Part shown: positions 1 to 9,505 of the stretch, in pieces
Layout: each line of letters begins with the position of its first letter
Position numbering within the stretch: the stretch's first letter is position 1
DNA from: Ignavibacteriota bacterium
GTDB lineage: Bacteria; Bacteroidota; Ignavibacteria; Ignavibacteriales; Melioribacteraceae
DNA length: 64,000 bases
Direction of reading: 5' to 3'
NCBI GenBank assembly: GCA_016708125.1
Contig: JADJGF010000001.1
Location: forward strand, 4,114,001-4,178,000
Notes under the pieces: generated by a model
What the model was told of the DNA's origin: nothing
Seen by the model: the letters and a program-made list of their open reading frames with translations, nothing else
The model's database searches: none
Made by a program: the position numbers and the translations under genes

Positions 1-1552
1 TTGTTTTAACTTTCGGAACCCAACCAAGCAAATTGATATTTTTATCTTCAATATCTTCTGGACTTTTAATTCTTCTATCGAAATAATTTAATACAAGTGC
101 ATAACCAATTGCTAATCCAATTCCCAACACTAGCCCAATTAAAATAATTAGTTTTCTATTTGGTTTAGCCGGTTCCTTGGGAGTTCGCGCAAAATTTAGA
201 ACCAGAACTGATCCTGTAGTTGACTGTTCATTAATTAACGCTTCTTGAAATTTTTCTTCAAGTAGTAAATAAAGTTTTTCATTTGCCAATTGTTCTCTTG
301 TTAATCTTGCCAAACCGATTGTTTTTTCGGGTAATGTTGTAAATCTGTTTTCGTAGCCGTTTAGAAAACCTTTTAATTTGTTAAAAGAAGCTTCATGAGC
401 ATTATATTTTACTTGTTCTTCAAATATTTTTTGCGTCAAGGTTTTAATTTCTTCCGGACTTGCAGCAAGAATAGTATTTTTATACTCCAGCATACTTTCT
501 TTTAATTTCTTTTTTAAATCAGTTAATTTATCATCATGCTGTTTAATTAATTGAGGATTATTAGCAGAATTTTTTGAGGAATTTGATAGTGCTATATCTC
601 TCTGAGTTTCAACTTCTGCAATTTGTTCTTGCAATCTCAATAAATAAGGTTCAGCAGTTTTATTTTCAAGATATTCAGAAATTGTTGGATCTTTTTTCTT
701 TAATTCAGCTTTATATTGGTTAAGATTTTCCTTAGCAATTGAAAGTTCGACTTGAGCAGAGTTTACCTTTGTTTCTAAATCTGTAATAGTTTCAATTAAA
801 GATTTTGCTTGTTCCCCAAGTTCTACAACTCCGCCTTTTCTCTGGAATTGTGTTAAATTATCTTCAGACTGAATTAATTGATCAAGTTTTTCATTTTTTT
901 GATTGAATAAAAATTCTTTTACTTTTGAAACTTGTTTTCTATTATCTAAAAGGTTGAATTCTCTATAAACTTTAGTATATGTGTTAGCAATTAATGATGC
1001 TTCATAAGGCGAAGGTGATTCAACAGAAATTTCAATAAAATCTAATCCCCTTTTTTGCTCAACAGAAACTTTACTTGAAAGAATTTTTAAAATATCATCA
1101 TAGGATTTAAGTCCTTTTTTCTTTTCGCCAAAATAATCCTTGTCAACTACAAGCGAAAACATTTCATTATTATCAGAAGTAATGAATGAGTCCATTATTT
1201 CAGTTGCAACTTGTTCAGTAATAGTAATATTTTTTATAGTTTCAATTTCGTTTGCAATAAACCTATCAGCTTGGTTACCGCCGCCAAATTCCGGCAGAAA
1301 AGAAGATGCATCCAAAATACTGCCTTGTGGCTCGGAAATTTTAAGAACTGTACTTGCCTGGTAAATATCAGTTGACGATGCAGCATATATTATCGATAGT
1401 ACCAAAATTGTTAAAGAGATTATCATAACACTTATTAAATGTTGCCTGATTATATTTACATAATCCTTAAGGCTGTGAGTTTCCTCTTCTGCAATTAAAT
1501 CTTTTAAGTACGAGTTTTCACTACCGTTTGAATTATTATTTTGTAAAGCCAA
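1..1552 (-). CDS. Wzz/GNVR-type polysaccharide chain-length determinant (C-terminus cut by window edge)
   Basis: Inner-membrane co-polymerase expected to set chain length during Wzy-dependent polymer export. The minus-strand frame is open for 517 codons and runs off the left edge. It has a transmembrane segment at about residues 40-62, a long helical periplasmic region, a GNVR-like stretch (PEKTIGLARLTREQLANE) and a second membrane segment near residues 462-482. It then continues as RRIKSPEDIEDKNINLLGWVPK, the usual juxtamembrane motif of Wzz and BY-kinase proteins. A tyrosine-kinase domain may follow outside the window. The start is a TTG at 1552: an AAGGAG lies six bases upstream and no in-frame ATG occurs until residue 42. 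It follows the SLBB protein gene by 18 bases, so the two are probably co-transcribed. Confidence 0.85.
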   Translation of the reverse strand, partial: MALQNNNSNGSENSYLKDLIAEEETHSLKDYVNIIRQHLISVMIISLTILVLSIIYAASSTDIYQASTVLKISEPQGSILDASSFLPEFGGGNQADRFIANEIETIKNITITEQVATEIMDSFITSDNNEMFSLVVDKDYFGEKKKGLKSYDDILKILSSKVSVEQKRGLDFIEISVESPSPYEASLIANTYTKVYREFNLLDNRKQVSKVKEFLFNQKNEKLDQLIQSEDNLTQFQRKGGVVELGEQAKSLIETITDLETKVNSAQVELSIAKENLNQYKAELKKKDPTISEYLENKTAEPYLLRLQEQIAEVETQRDIALSNSSKNSANNPQLIKQHDDKLTDLKKKLKESMLEYKNTILAASPEEIKTLTQKIFEEQVKYNAHEASFNKLKGFLNGYENRFTTLPEKTIGLARLTREQLANEKLYLLLEEKFQEALINEQSTTGSVLVLNFARTPKEPAKPNRKLIILIGLVLGIGLAIGYALVLNYFDRRIKSPEDIEDKNINLLGWVPKVKT

Positions 1553-1570
1553 TTTTTACTCCTTAACCAA

Positions 1571-2098
1571 TTATTTTGTATTGTTTATGGTTAGTATAAG
1601 CACAGATAAGGCGCTTAAAACTGAAATAACAGAAAGTGACATGCTTAACCAATCTAAGAAATATAATCTTGGTTCACCGGGAATTACAAGAATATCACTT
1701 GGTTTAATGGTCGGGACTTTTTTATATTTCCCATCTAATCCATCTTCCCACATTAAATCATTAAAATCAAAAGGAATCATTACTTCTTTATTATTTTCAA
1801 TTCTGTAAATTCTTAGTTCATCCAAATTTGAATCGTCTGTTGGTCCTCCGACAAACGAAATTAAATCCACAATGCTTGTGTATTCGGGAACAATATATCT
1901 ACCAGGATATCTTACAAAACCCCAAACAGAAACATTAATATTAACAGCCTCAGGATCTGAATAGTCATAAAATCCGCCGTAAATACTTCTCCTTGCATTT
2001 TCTGCCCACTGGGTACCTAATTCATAATCTCTAACTTGGGAAAAATTTGTTGTCTGAAACACAACGAAAATTAAAATAACTTTATAAAATAATTTCAT
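1571..2098 (-). CDS. Short SLBB-domain polysaccharide export protein
   Basis: Predicted envelope protein of the Wza/export family, 175 aa. An N-terminal signal peptide (residues 1-20, hydrophobic core FYKVILIFVVF) precedes an SLBB-type beta-grasp segment at about residues 54-98 (VSVWGFVRYPGRYIVPEYTS, then a SFVGGPTDDSNLDELRIYR stretch). A second PSDILVIPGE element follows and a transmembrane helix lies near residues 148-170. It is much shorter than true Wza (about 380 aa) and lacks an obvious Poly_export domain and lipobox. It may be an accessory export protein rather than the outer-membrane channel. It sits 18 bases upstream of the Wzz-like gene. Confidence 0.75.
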   Translation of the reverse strand: MKLFYKVILIFVVFQTTNFSQVRDYELGTQWAENARRSIYGGFYDYSDPEAVNINVSVWGFVRYPGRYIVPEYTSIVDLISFVGGPTDDSNLDELRIYRIENNKEVMIPFDFNDLMWEDGLDGKYKKVPTIKPSDILVIPGEPRLYFLDWLSMSLSVISVLSALSVLILTINNTK

Positions 2099-2253
2099 TA
2101 TACTACCTATTTATTTAGGATTTATTAAAATTAAAATAATTTATTATTGTTGAAATATTCTTAGCGAAAAGATACAAATTTTTTATAAAAAAGAAGTGTA
2201 AAAATAAAAATTTATGTCTTATAATAATTCAATTGTCTCTTTATGAAAATATA

Positions 2254-4179
2254 TTAAATTCCATATCCTAAGGTAATTGAAAAATCTCTAAATAGTGTTG
2301 TATTGTATTTTCCAATATCTACCTTTTGTTCAAACTCAATATACTGAAAGTGAGCCTTCACCCATAGCTCTGGTATAATTTCATATTCTGTATCAATGCC
2401 AAAATATGAATAATTTTTTCTATCCCTAATATTATCAGTAAAAAGAAAATGCGGCTGTGGAATTGTAACTTTATAGGCTCTGTTGCCAAGTGCCTCGGTA
2501 CCTTTACGGATATACTGAGCCCACAATTTTAATTTAAATCCTCTAAAAAAACTATAATCCAATGCCCAGTAAAACATATCAGCATTGTCTCCAATCCAAT
2601 GCCCCATTAGCGAAGACGAGCTCTCATAAGTTAATGTTGGAATAAAATGCCTGTATTCACCTGGATATATTTTTGTATATTCTAAAGTTAATCCAAGATT
2701 ATTTATCGGAAGATCAATTACATTACCACCAAATGTAAATGCCATTTTATAATATTGTGATTTGGGATCGAACAATCCATCAGGTGTTAATTCATCAGCA
2801 TGAAAATTTGAGTAAAGATGAGTATTTGGAATATGATTTCTTGAACTAAGCGAAAGGAAAAGCTGCGTGCTTGAACCTGCATAATTACTATTCCTCATCA
2901 AATATTCGTCGGCTAAATCAAAAAACATAATTGGAATTAGATAAAGGACCTGTATTTTATCAGCATAGACAACTGATTCACCTAATGAAAATTCTAATCC
3001 TTTAATGGGATAAAAAGTAAAAGAGTGCAGGGCAATAAACTTTGAAATATATCCAAATCTATCCGTATTACCATAATCGTTATAACGCCATGTAGAATAG
3101 TATGAATTTGAATCGATTACGTCTGTGTTAAGCCAACCATGAATATAATTAAAGCTAAACCAATCTGCTGGTTTTAAATCCAAGCGTAAATACGGAAATG
3201 ACGGCGCTTTATCTGATAAAACAATTTTACCCCTTTCACCATAACCCCAATTTAAATTATTTTTCCCAATTGTAAATGAACCCCAATTCCATCTCAGACC
3301 AAGATCAACATTAACTGCAGGGTATTCAAGTCTTTCTGAGTCAGAAAAAAGAAGATCAATAGATGTTTTATTGGAGAAATTATTATATAACGGATGAATA
3401 TAACTTGGTGTCTGCCTTGTTTGTTTTAATTCAAAATTAAAACCTAGAACACCGCCGAATTCCCCGTTAAATTTTACTCCGGCAAATAAATTATTGTACT
3501 TTTCCTTTTCCCAATTTCCATTTTCATAACCAATTAACGGACTAACATTTAACCTCATTTTACTGTTTTCATAACTAAAAAATCTCAAGCGATTGTAATT
3601 ATCTTTTTCAAAAAATGCTAACTGTTCTTTTTCATTCAAATCATTATTCACAACATCATTCGTCCTTATTTCAAACTCCCAGCTTTTATCCAGCAAATCT
3701 CTTTGCTTTTTTTCATCATTTGTTATTTGATCATTTTCATTTGTTATTTCTTCTTTATTGTTTGTTATTTGTTCACTGTTATTTGTTTTTTGTTCTTCGT
3801 CATTTTCTTTTTCTCCTAACTCCTCACTTCCTTCTTCTTCACTTTTCCCTTTTAACATTTCTTCTGACTTCTGACTTCTGACTCCTGACTTCTGTTTCAT
3901 TATTTCATACCCAAATTCCTCTTCATAAAATTCTAATTCATCTTTCTGTAAACTTGTCAACAAAGTAAAATTATTACGCGTTTCAATCAATTTTTCTGCA
4001 ATATATCTTCTTGAAAGAGGCTTAACCAAATCTTCATAATGAATTATACCTTTCTGACTTAAATGTGAAAGAAAAGAATATACATTATCATCCAATTTAA
4101 CATTTGAGATTTGTCCATAGTTAAATGTTGAAGTAATTAATAACAAAAATATTACATATGATTTAATTATCGATTTCAT
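2254..4179 (-). CDS. Wzi-like outer-membrane capsule assembly protein with repeat-derived insertion
   Basis: A 641-aa outer-membrane beta-barrel of the capsule-assembly Wzi type. It has a signal peptide (residues 1-22), alternating aromatic strands throughout (WNWGSFTIGKNNLNWGYGERG, KAPSFPYLRLD) and a C-terminal aromatic strand ending GYGI. Wzi lectins anchor capsule at the surface; here the assignment is by family resemblance. The start is supported by AAAGGACTGA just before the ATG. Residues about 94-160 are low complexity and highly charged (KSGVRSQKSEE, TNNSEQITNNKEEITNEND). The DNA there, about 3700-3900, is heptamer tandem repeat, so this stretch looks like a repeat insertion between a conserved N-terminal helical segment and the barrel. 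It is paralogous to the protein at 7249-9096. Confidence 0.75.
   Translation of the reverse strand: MKSIIKSYVIFLLLITSTFNYGQISNVKLDDNVYSFLSHLSQKGIIHYEDLVKPLSRRYIAEKLIETRNNFTLLTSLQKDELEFYEEEFGYEIMKQKSGVRSQKSEEMLKGKSEEEGSEELGEKENDEEQKTNNSEQITNNKEEITNENDQITNDEKKQRDLLDKSWEFEIRTNDVVNNDLNEKEQLAFFEKDNYNRLRFFSYENSKMRLNVSPLIGYENGNWEKEKYNNLFAGVKFNGEFGGVLGFNFELKQTRQTPSYIHPLYNNFSNKTSIDLLFSDSERLEYPAVNVDLGLRWNWGSFTIGKNNLNWGYGERGKIVLSDKAPSFPYLRLDLKPADWFSFNYIHGWLNTDVIDSNSYYSTWRYNDYGNTDRFGYISKFIALHSFTFYPIKGLEFSLGESVVYADKIQVLYLIPIMFFDLADEYLMRNSNYAGSSTQLFLSLSSRNHIPNTHLYSNFHADELTPDGLFDPKSQYYKMAFTFGGNVIDLPINNLGLTLEYTKIYPGEYRHFIPTLTYESSSSLMGHWIGDNADMFYWALDYSFFRGFKLKLWAQYIRKGTEALGNRAYKVTIPQPHFLFTDNIRDRKNYSYFGIDTEYEIIPELWVKAHFQYIEFEQKVDIGKYNTTLFRDFSITLGYGI
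3740..3896. repeat. Heptanucleotide tandem repeats inside the Wzi-like gene
   Basis: Two runs are visible: a TTTGTTA-type run followed by a TTCTGAC run (about five units near 3858-3894). Both are translated in frame as part of the Wzi-like protein. The same TTCTGAC and TTTGTTA words recur in non-coding DNA elsewhere in the window. Confidence 0.8.
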
Positions 4180-4409
4180 TCAGTCCTTTATTTTGTTTCA
4201 AATCTAAATTAATGATAAAATATAATGTGTCGATCTTAAGTGAAAAAGTAAAATTCATTTGCTATTCAATCTCACCAATGTAAATAAAAAAGATTTTTTA
4301 AGAAATTAATTGGCATAATAATTATCGAAAGTTACCGGATTTATTAATAGCAATCTGAAAAGAATTAAATGTTTCAAATACGATTATGTGGGTTTAAATA
4401 TTTTTAATT

Positions 4410-6356
4410 TTATTTTTTAGTTGTAATAAATGAATTGGAATTTATTGGTTCGATACTTTGATGGGTAAATTCCGGGACTATTACAGCAAAGGCTTTTACA
4501 ATTTCTTCAGGTGTATATTTATTACAATTTTCAATTAAATTATTTATTTTCTGTTCAAGATCCGAAGGAATAAATGAACTGGAATTTTTTGCAAACATTA
4601 TTTTATCATGTTCGGTTCTTAAATAGTCTTCACCATCCTTAAATAATTCCTCAAACATTTTTTCCCCGGGACGAAGTCCGGTAAACTCAATATCAACATC
4701 TATTCCCTCTTCTAATCCTGCAAGCCTGATTACATCTTTAGCCAAATCTAAAATTTTAACAGGCTCTCCCATATCAAGGACAAATATTTCTCCCCCTTTA
4801 CCTAAAACCGAAGCCTGCAGAACCAATTGAACTGCTTCCGGAATCGTCATAAAATATCTTGTAATTTCGGGATGTGTAATTGTTAACGGACCGCCTCTTT
4901 CAAGCTGGCGCTGAAATGTTTTTATTACACTTCCTCTGCTACCCAAAACATTTCCAAATCTTACTGCCTTAAAGTTTTTACTATGTTCCAATGCCGCTTT
5001 TAGAACAATCATTTCTGCGACACGTTTTGAAACTCCCATTAAATTAGTTGAATTTACAGCTTTATCAGATGAAATAAGAATGAAGTTTTGTACGCCATAC
5101 TTAACTGAACAATTAATTAAATTTCGAGTGCCTAGTAAATTGTTAGTTACAACTTCGGATGGATTATTTTCCATTAAAGGCACATGTTTATGTGCGGCGG
5201 CATGAAAAATTACATCAGGCTTAAATTCTTCAAAAATAATATCCAGACGCTGAAAATCTTTTATGTCTGCAATTCTGCTTATAATATTTGTGTGTACTAT
5301 TTTTCTCAGAATATTAACATCTTTTATGAATTTTAATTCTTCTTCAATTTCAAAAATTGAATTTTCTCCATGCCCCAATATAATTAGTTTTGAAGGGTTG
5401 CTCTTTAGAATTTGACGGCAAAGCTCGCTTCCGATCGAACCGCCGGCTCCGGTTAATAAGATAATTTTCCCTTTCAAAAGTTCGTTTACTTTTTGAATAT
5501 CGGTTTTAATTGGCAGCCTTCTTAACAAATCTTGAATTTGAATTTTTCTCAATTTGCCAATATCAACTTTACCGCCAAGGATTTCATTTATACCAGGAAC
5601 AGTTAATGTTTCTAAATTATTTAATCGTGCCGTTTCCAAAATATTTCTGATAACTTTTCCTGAAGCCGTTGGAATTGCAATAATTACCTTTTTAATTTTA
5701 AATTGTCTTGCAATTTTTCCCATATCGTCAATTTTTCCAACAACAGGAACACCTCTTATTCTAAGCTTTAATTTTGAAGGGTCATCATCCAAAAAAGCAA
5801 CTGGCGTCATCTTCAAATTATTATTTTTTTGTAATTCCTGCGCAACAGAAGCGCCCGCTGAGCCTGCACCGACAATCAGAACGTATGCGCCAAATGATTC
5901 CAAAGAAACTCTTCTTTCGTCTATTCTTTCAAAAAATCTGATGCTGAATCTTGCAGAAGCAACCAGAAGCATTACAAGTGTGCTCTCAATAAACGGAAAC
6001 GAAAACGGTAATACAAAAAAAGGTAGTGTGTGAAAGGATCTTAAAATAACAAATACTATTGATTCAATTAAAACAGTGTTTACTGCAATATAAATAAGTC
6101 TTGCCAGTTCATCAATGCTTGCTGTAGCCCAAAACCTTCTATATAAATCAAAAAAGTAAAATACTGTAAGTTTAATTACGGAAAAAACTACCGTGGAATA
6201 AATAATTGCGGTTCCGTATTTGTCTAAATCTATATCGCCGTCTAAGCGCATAAACATGGTTAAATATGGCGCTATCAGACATATTAATAGATCAATAATA
6301 AAAAAATGTCTGTTTCGTAATTGTTTTGTAAAATGTGCTAAACTTTTATATGGCAT
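4410..6356 (-). CDS. Membrane-bound nucleotide-sugar 4,6-dehydratase (CapD/PglF/WbpM type)
   Basis: A 648-aa enzyme, expected to convert UDP-GlcNAc to the UDP-4-keto-6-deoxy sugar, the first step to bacillosamine-type sugars. It has four membrane helices (about 18-36, 50-70, 86-107, 112-135). A first Rossmann fold carries GAGSAGAS at 163-170. A second, catalytic SDR domain carries TGAGGSIGS at 302-310. SSDKAVNSTNLMGVSK at 429-444 gives the Met-x3-Lys form of the catalytic motif (M440, K444) seen in this family instead of Tyr-x3-Lys. RFGNVLGSRGSV and the EITRYFMTI motif are also present. Length matches the family. It should work with the DegT aminotransferase (9506), PglD-like acetyltransferase (17009) and PglC-like transferase (20686). 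Confidence 0.92.
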   Translation of the reverse strand: MPYKSLAHFTKQLRNRHFFIIDLLICLIAPYLTMFMRLDGDIDLDKYGTAIIYSTVVFSVIKLTVFYFFDLYRRFWATASIDELARLIYIAVNTVLIESIVFVILRSFHTLPFFVLPFSFPFIESTLVMLLVASARFSIRFFERIDERRVSLESFGAYVLIVGAGSAGASVAQELQKNNNLKMTPVAFLDDDPSKLKLRIRGVPVVGKIDDMGKIARQFKIKKVIIAIPTASGKVIRNILETARLNNLETLTVPGINEILGGKVDIGKLRKIQIQDLLRRLPIKTDIQKVNELLKGKIILLTGAGGSIGSELCRQILKSNPSKLIILGHGENSIFEIEEELKFIKDVNILRKIVHTNIISRIADIKDFQRLDIIFEEFKPDVIFHAAAHKHVPLMENNPSEVVTNNLLGTRNLINCSVKYGVQNFILISSDKAVNSTNLMGVSKRVAEMIVLKAALEHSKNFKAVRFGNVLGSRGSVIKTFQRQLERGGPLTITHPEITRYFMTIPEAVQLVLQASVLGKGGEIFVLDMGEPVKILDLAKDVIRLAGLEEGIDVDIEFTGLRPGEKMFEELFKDGEDYLRTEHDKIMFAKNSSSFIPSDLEQKINNLIENCNKYTPEEIVKAFAVIVPEFTHQSIEPINSNSFITTKK

Positions 6357-7248
6357 AAAAAATAAACTTAAAATCCGTTATTAAAATAAAAATTAAACTT
6401 ATCTACAATTTTCATAGCAAATAATTATAGTTGCTCTTATTTGTTAGGTTTTACTCTGAATACAATTTAAATAAATTACAACTGAAACAAAATAAATATA
6501 AATCACTATTTAAGAAATCTTAAGATACTATTCAATCCTTTAAATGCAATATTATTATATAGTCCAATTTAAACTCTTTTTGATAAATTGACTAATTCTC
6601 GCAAGATTCCGAATAATTTCAGAGTTACAAACTACAATTCGAAATTTCCGGAGTGACAACTCTCTTCCTCTGATCATGCTGACTATGAATTAATATTGAG
6701 TTTTGTCTGTTAGCGAACATATTTGTTTATTATTTGAATATTGCTTTTGCAATTTGTTTGTCATTTGAAAACTGATTATTGTGATTTTTTTAATTCATAA
6801 TTCTTAATTTTAAATTCATAATTTCTTTTAAACGCTTAACCACAAAGACCACAAAGTTTTTGCACAAAGTAATCTTTCAATCTTGGTAATTTTGGAATTT
6901 TGTAATTATGGAATCTTATTCTTTTTTATGAGATTTCTCACCCAAAACATCGGGAATCGAAATGACTTAGTTGTCTTGTCGAATTGTTTTTATGAGGCAT
7001 CTCTATTCATCTTGTTCTCGGTTTCCGTCAGCTGACGAATAATAGATTTGTTTTTTGAGATTTGAATTTTGTCCGTTGACTAAAGGATTTATTTGTAATT
7101 TATATTTTGTTATTTGTTTACAATTTGTCCGTTATCCGTTAGCAAACGGAAACGGAATTGAATATTATGATTTGTTTTTTTTTATTCATCTTTCATCTTT
7201 CATAATTATTAATTCATCATTCAACATTCATAATTCATAATTGTTTTT
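6357..7248. other. Intergenic repeat-rich region, no gene seen
   Basis: About 890 bases with no convincing gene. It holds dispersed repeats: a FFCTCACCC-type unit at about 6928-6968 (GAGATTTCTCACCC followed by ATCGAAATGAC), a block at about 6645-6790 that recurs at 58950-59060, a palindrome CCGTCAGCTGACG near 7026 and a variant CCGTTAGCAAACGGA at 7136-7150. AATTCAT/TTCATAA heptamer-like words are also present. It separates two minus-strand genes and may hold the promoter of the dehydratase gene. Confidence 0.6.
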
Positions 7249-9096
7249 TCACATTCCATAGCGTAAAGAAAACGAAACATAATTTCCTGCCGACTGCAAA
7301 AGATATTTTTTGATGGTTTCTTTTGAACTTTGATATTCAATTTTAGCTTTTAAACTGTGAATAATTTCATATTCTATGCTGCACTGCCAAATTGTAATTT
7401 CATCTTTATCGCCCCAAAGGAATTTATGCTTTTCCTGATATCTATCTTCATCAAAACTTTCTTCATCTCCTTTTCTTATAAACGAATAACTCAAATCAAC
7501 ATTTAAACCACGCAGAATTCTTTTCCTAAACGATAAATAAATTTGATCTGCATTACTGCCAATCCAATGTCCCATATCGTATCCGTAATTTACATAAGTC
7601 TGGGTGTCATCCGCATGGAAATAAACGAAAGGCTCAACCTTTGTGTACTCAATATTAAATTCACTTTCTGGAATTATTGGATCAACAGTTTTTATTCCAA
7701 AATTAAACGCAAGTGCCTGAGGATATTCAGAGTTACTTAATGATAATTCATCGATGAATAAGGAACCGTAAATTTTTGTTCTTAAATTAAAATTCTTATA
7801 CCAGAAAGATCCGAACAACTGTGCATTACCGGCAGATTCATCAGGATCAGTCAAGTAATGATCGGCTACTCTAAAGAATGCAACCGGAATCAAATATATC
7901 GGCTCAAACCTATCACTATAAATAACGGATTCACCTAGAGAAATATTTAAGCTATTGAATGGCGTAAAAGAAAACATGTGTGCAACAAAATATTTTTCAA
8001 CTTTTGGATAATGATCCCTTAATGATGCCTGTCTGATTTCAGATGAATCAATAATCTGCGAATTTAAATAACCATGTAAATAAGAAAACCTAAACCAATC
8101 GGAATAATCTGCTTCAATTTTTATAAAAGGAAATGAGGGCGCTTTTTCAGATAAAAAAATTTTCCCGTTTTCTCCGCTGCCGTAATAATTAAAATCTTTC
8201 CCAATTGTGAAACTTCCCCAATTCCATGAGTAACTAATATTAGCCGTCATTCGGTCAAATTCATGACTATTATCTCTAGTAAAATCAAATTCATATCCGG
8301 TTTCATTTGAAAAATTTCTTACATTATCAATATGTTTACCGGATAAATGATTATCATAAAACTCAAGATTAAAACCAACATTCTCCTCCAAGTATCCGTT
8401 AAGTTTTAGTCCGCTGTACCAGTATGTATTATTTGCATCACTGAATTTTGAATATTCATATCCAAATATCGGATCAAAATTAAATGCAAAATCTTCACTT
8501 TCATAACTGAATATTCTGAATCTATTATATTTATTAAAACCAAATTTGTCATTTTTCAAATCAATTATTTTATTTTTAGCTTCATATTCACTCAAATCAA
8601 ACCCAAGTTTTTTCAATTCTATAGTGTATTCTCTAATATAAAACTCCAATTCCTCTTTTTCCATTCCACTTATCGCTACTGAATTACTATTGAATGACGA
8701 TTTATTTTTTTCAATCATGCTCAGCGAAGAAGAATCATTAGTTTGTTCATCCTTAGTTCTTAATTCTAAATTCCCTCCTCGGTGGGCAAGCTGAATTCTG
8801 AATTCTATTTTTTTTATCTTCTCCGCTATCTCCATCCTGCTAAACGGCATTATCTCTTCATTAGTTTGAATAATTCCTTTCGCACTCATTCTTTCCAGAA
8901 ATGAATATACTCTGCTTGATAAGGGCTCGAATATTATTTGGGCGAAAGATATAGTGAAAGTTGAAAAGAAAAAGGTGAAAAGTAGAAAGGAAAAACGTAA
9001 AGACGTTAAAACGTTAAAACGAGTGGATGTTGATACTTTTAATAAATTTATATCTTTTGGCAAATTATATTCTATATTTTTTATTTTAATTTTCAT
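7249..9096 (-). CDS. Second Wzi-like outer-membrane barrel protein
   Basis: A 615-aa paralogue of the protein at 2254-4179. Shared blocks include VYSFLERMSAKGII near the N-terminus, FNKYNRFRIFSYES, WNWGSFTIGKDFNYYGSGENG, EKAPSFPFIKIEADYSDW and a terminal SLRYGM strand. The first 35-40 residues (KVSTSTRFNVLTSLRFSFLL, then FTFFFSTFTISFA) precede the mature start. They are encoded by repeat words (AAAACGTTAAAACG, GAAAAGGTGAAAAG), so repeat DNA appears to supply part of the signal peptide. A second low-complexity piece (ELRTKDEQTND) lies near residues 105-135. The ATG at 9096 is taken as given; an unusually long n-region leaves the start uncertain. Confidence 0.7.
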   Translation of the reverse strand: MKIKIKNIEYNLPKDINLLKVSTSTRFNVLTSLRFSFLLFTFFFSTFTISFAQIIFEPLSSRVYSFLERMSAKGIIQTNEEIMPFSRMEIAEKIKKIEFRIQLAHRGGNLELRTKDEQTNDSSSLSMIEKNKSSFNSNSVAISGMEKEELEFYIREYTIELKKLGFDLSEYEAKNKIIDLKNDKFGFNKYNRFRIFSYESEDFAFNFDPIFGYEYSKFSDANNTYWYSGLKLNGYLEENVGFNLEFYDNHLSGKHIDNVRNFSNETGYEFDFTRDNSHEFDRMTANISYSWNWGSFTIGKDFNYYGSGENGKIFLSEKAPSFPFIKIEADYSDWFRFSYLHGYLNSQIIDSSEIRQASLRDHYPKVEKYFVAHMFSFTPFNSLNISLGESVIYSDRFEPIYLIPVAFFRVADHYLTDPDESAGNAQLFGSFWYKNFNLRTKIYGSLFIDELSLSNSEYPQALAFNFGIKTVDPIIPESEFNIEYTKVEPFVYFHADDTQTYVNYGYDMGHWIGSNADQIYLSFRKRILRGLNVDLSYSFIRKGDEESFDEDRYQEKHKFLWGDKDEITIWQCSIEYEIIHSLKAKIEYQSSKETIKKYLLQSAGNYVSFSLRYGM

Positions 9097-9505
9097 TTTT
9101 ATGAACTTTTCTAAAATTCAATTTAGCATTTTCATACTAGAATTGCTTTCTTGACTACAGCGGCAATTTGATAACATAATCATTTCTCGATGGTTCGCAG
9201 CAGTTATTAGTTTCTGGCACCTAAAGGACTGAATTCTGTTTTCCTAGTTCTTTTCCTTCTTTACATTTTTAGTTTTCAACATTTTTCATTCCTAATTCAT
9301 AATTACTTTTCATCGTTTTTTCTTTTCCCTTTTTGAATTGCCTTTTTTTAGATTTGTTGGTACTTAGAATTTTGGAATTTGTTTGTCATTTGTAAATTGC
9401 TTTTTGTGATTTTTTCATTCCTAATTCATAATTACTTTTCATCGTTTCTACTTTTCCACCAATTACAACTAATGACTACCGAATTACAACTGAATTTCCA
9501 TAGAA
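9097..9505. other. Intergenic repeat-rich region, no gene seen
   Basis: About 400 bases containing words such as TTCCTAATTCATAATTACTTTTC twice (near 9285 and 9419) and the TTTTTCTTTTCCC / TTTGACTTTT family. No open frame looks like a gene. Confidence 0.6.

Noticed and set aside
3615..3881. Plus-strand ORF of 88 aa rich in His/Leu/Phe
   Set aside because: It is the antisense of the repeat-rich part of the Wzi-like gene; composition is that of repeat DNA.
7055..7240. Plus-strand 61-aa ORF in the intergenic region
   Set aside because: Entirely composed of dispersed repeat words; no ribosome site or family resemblance.
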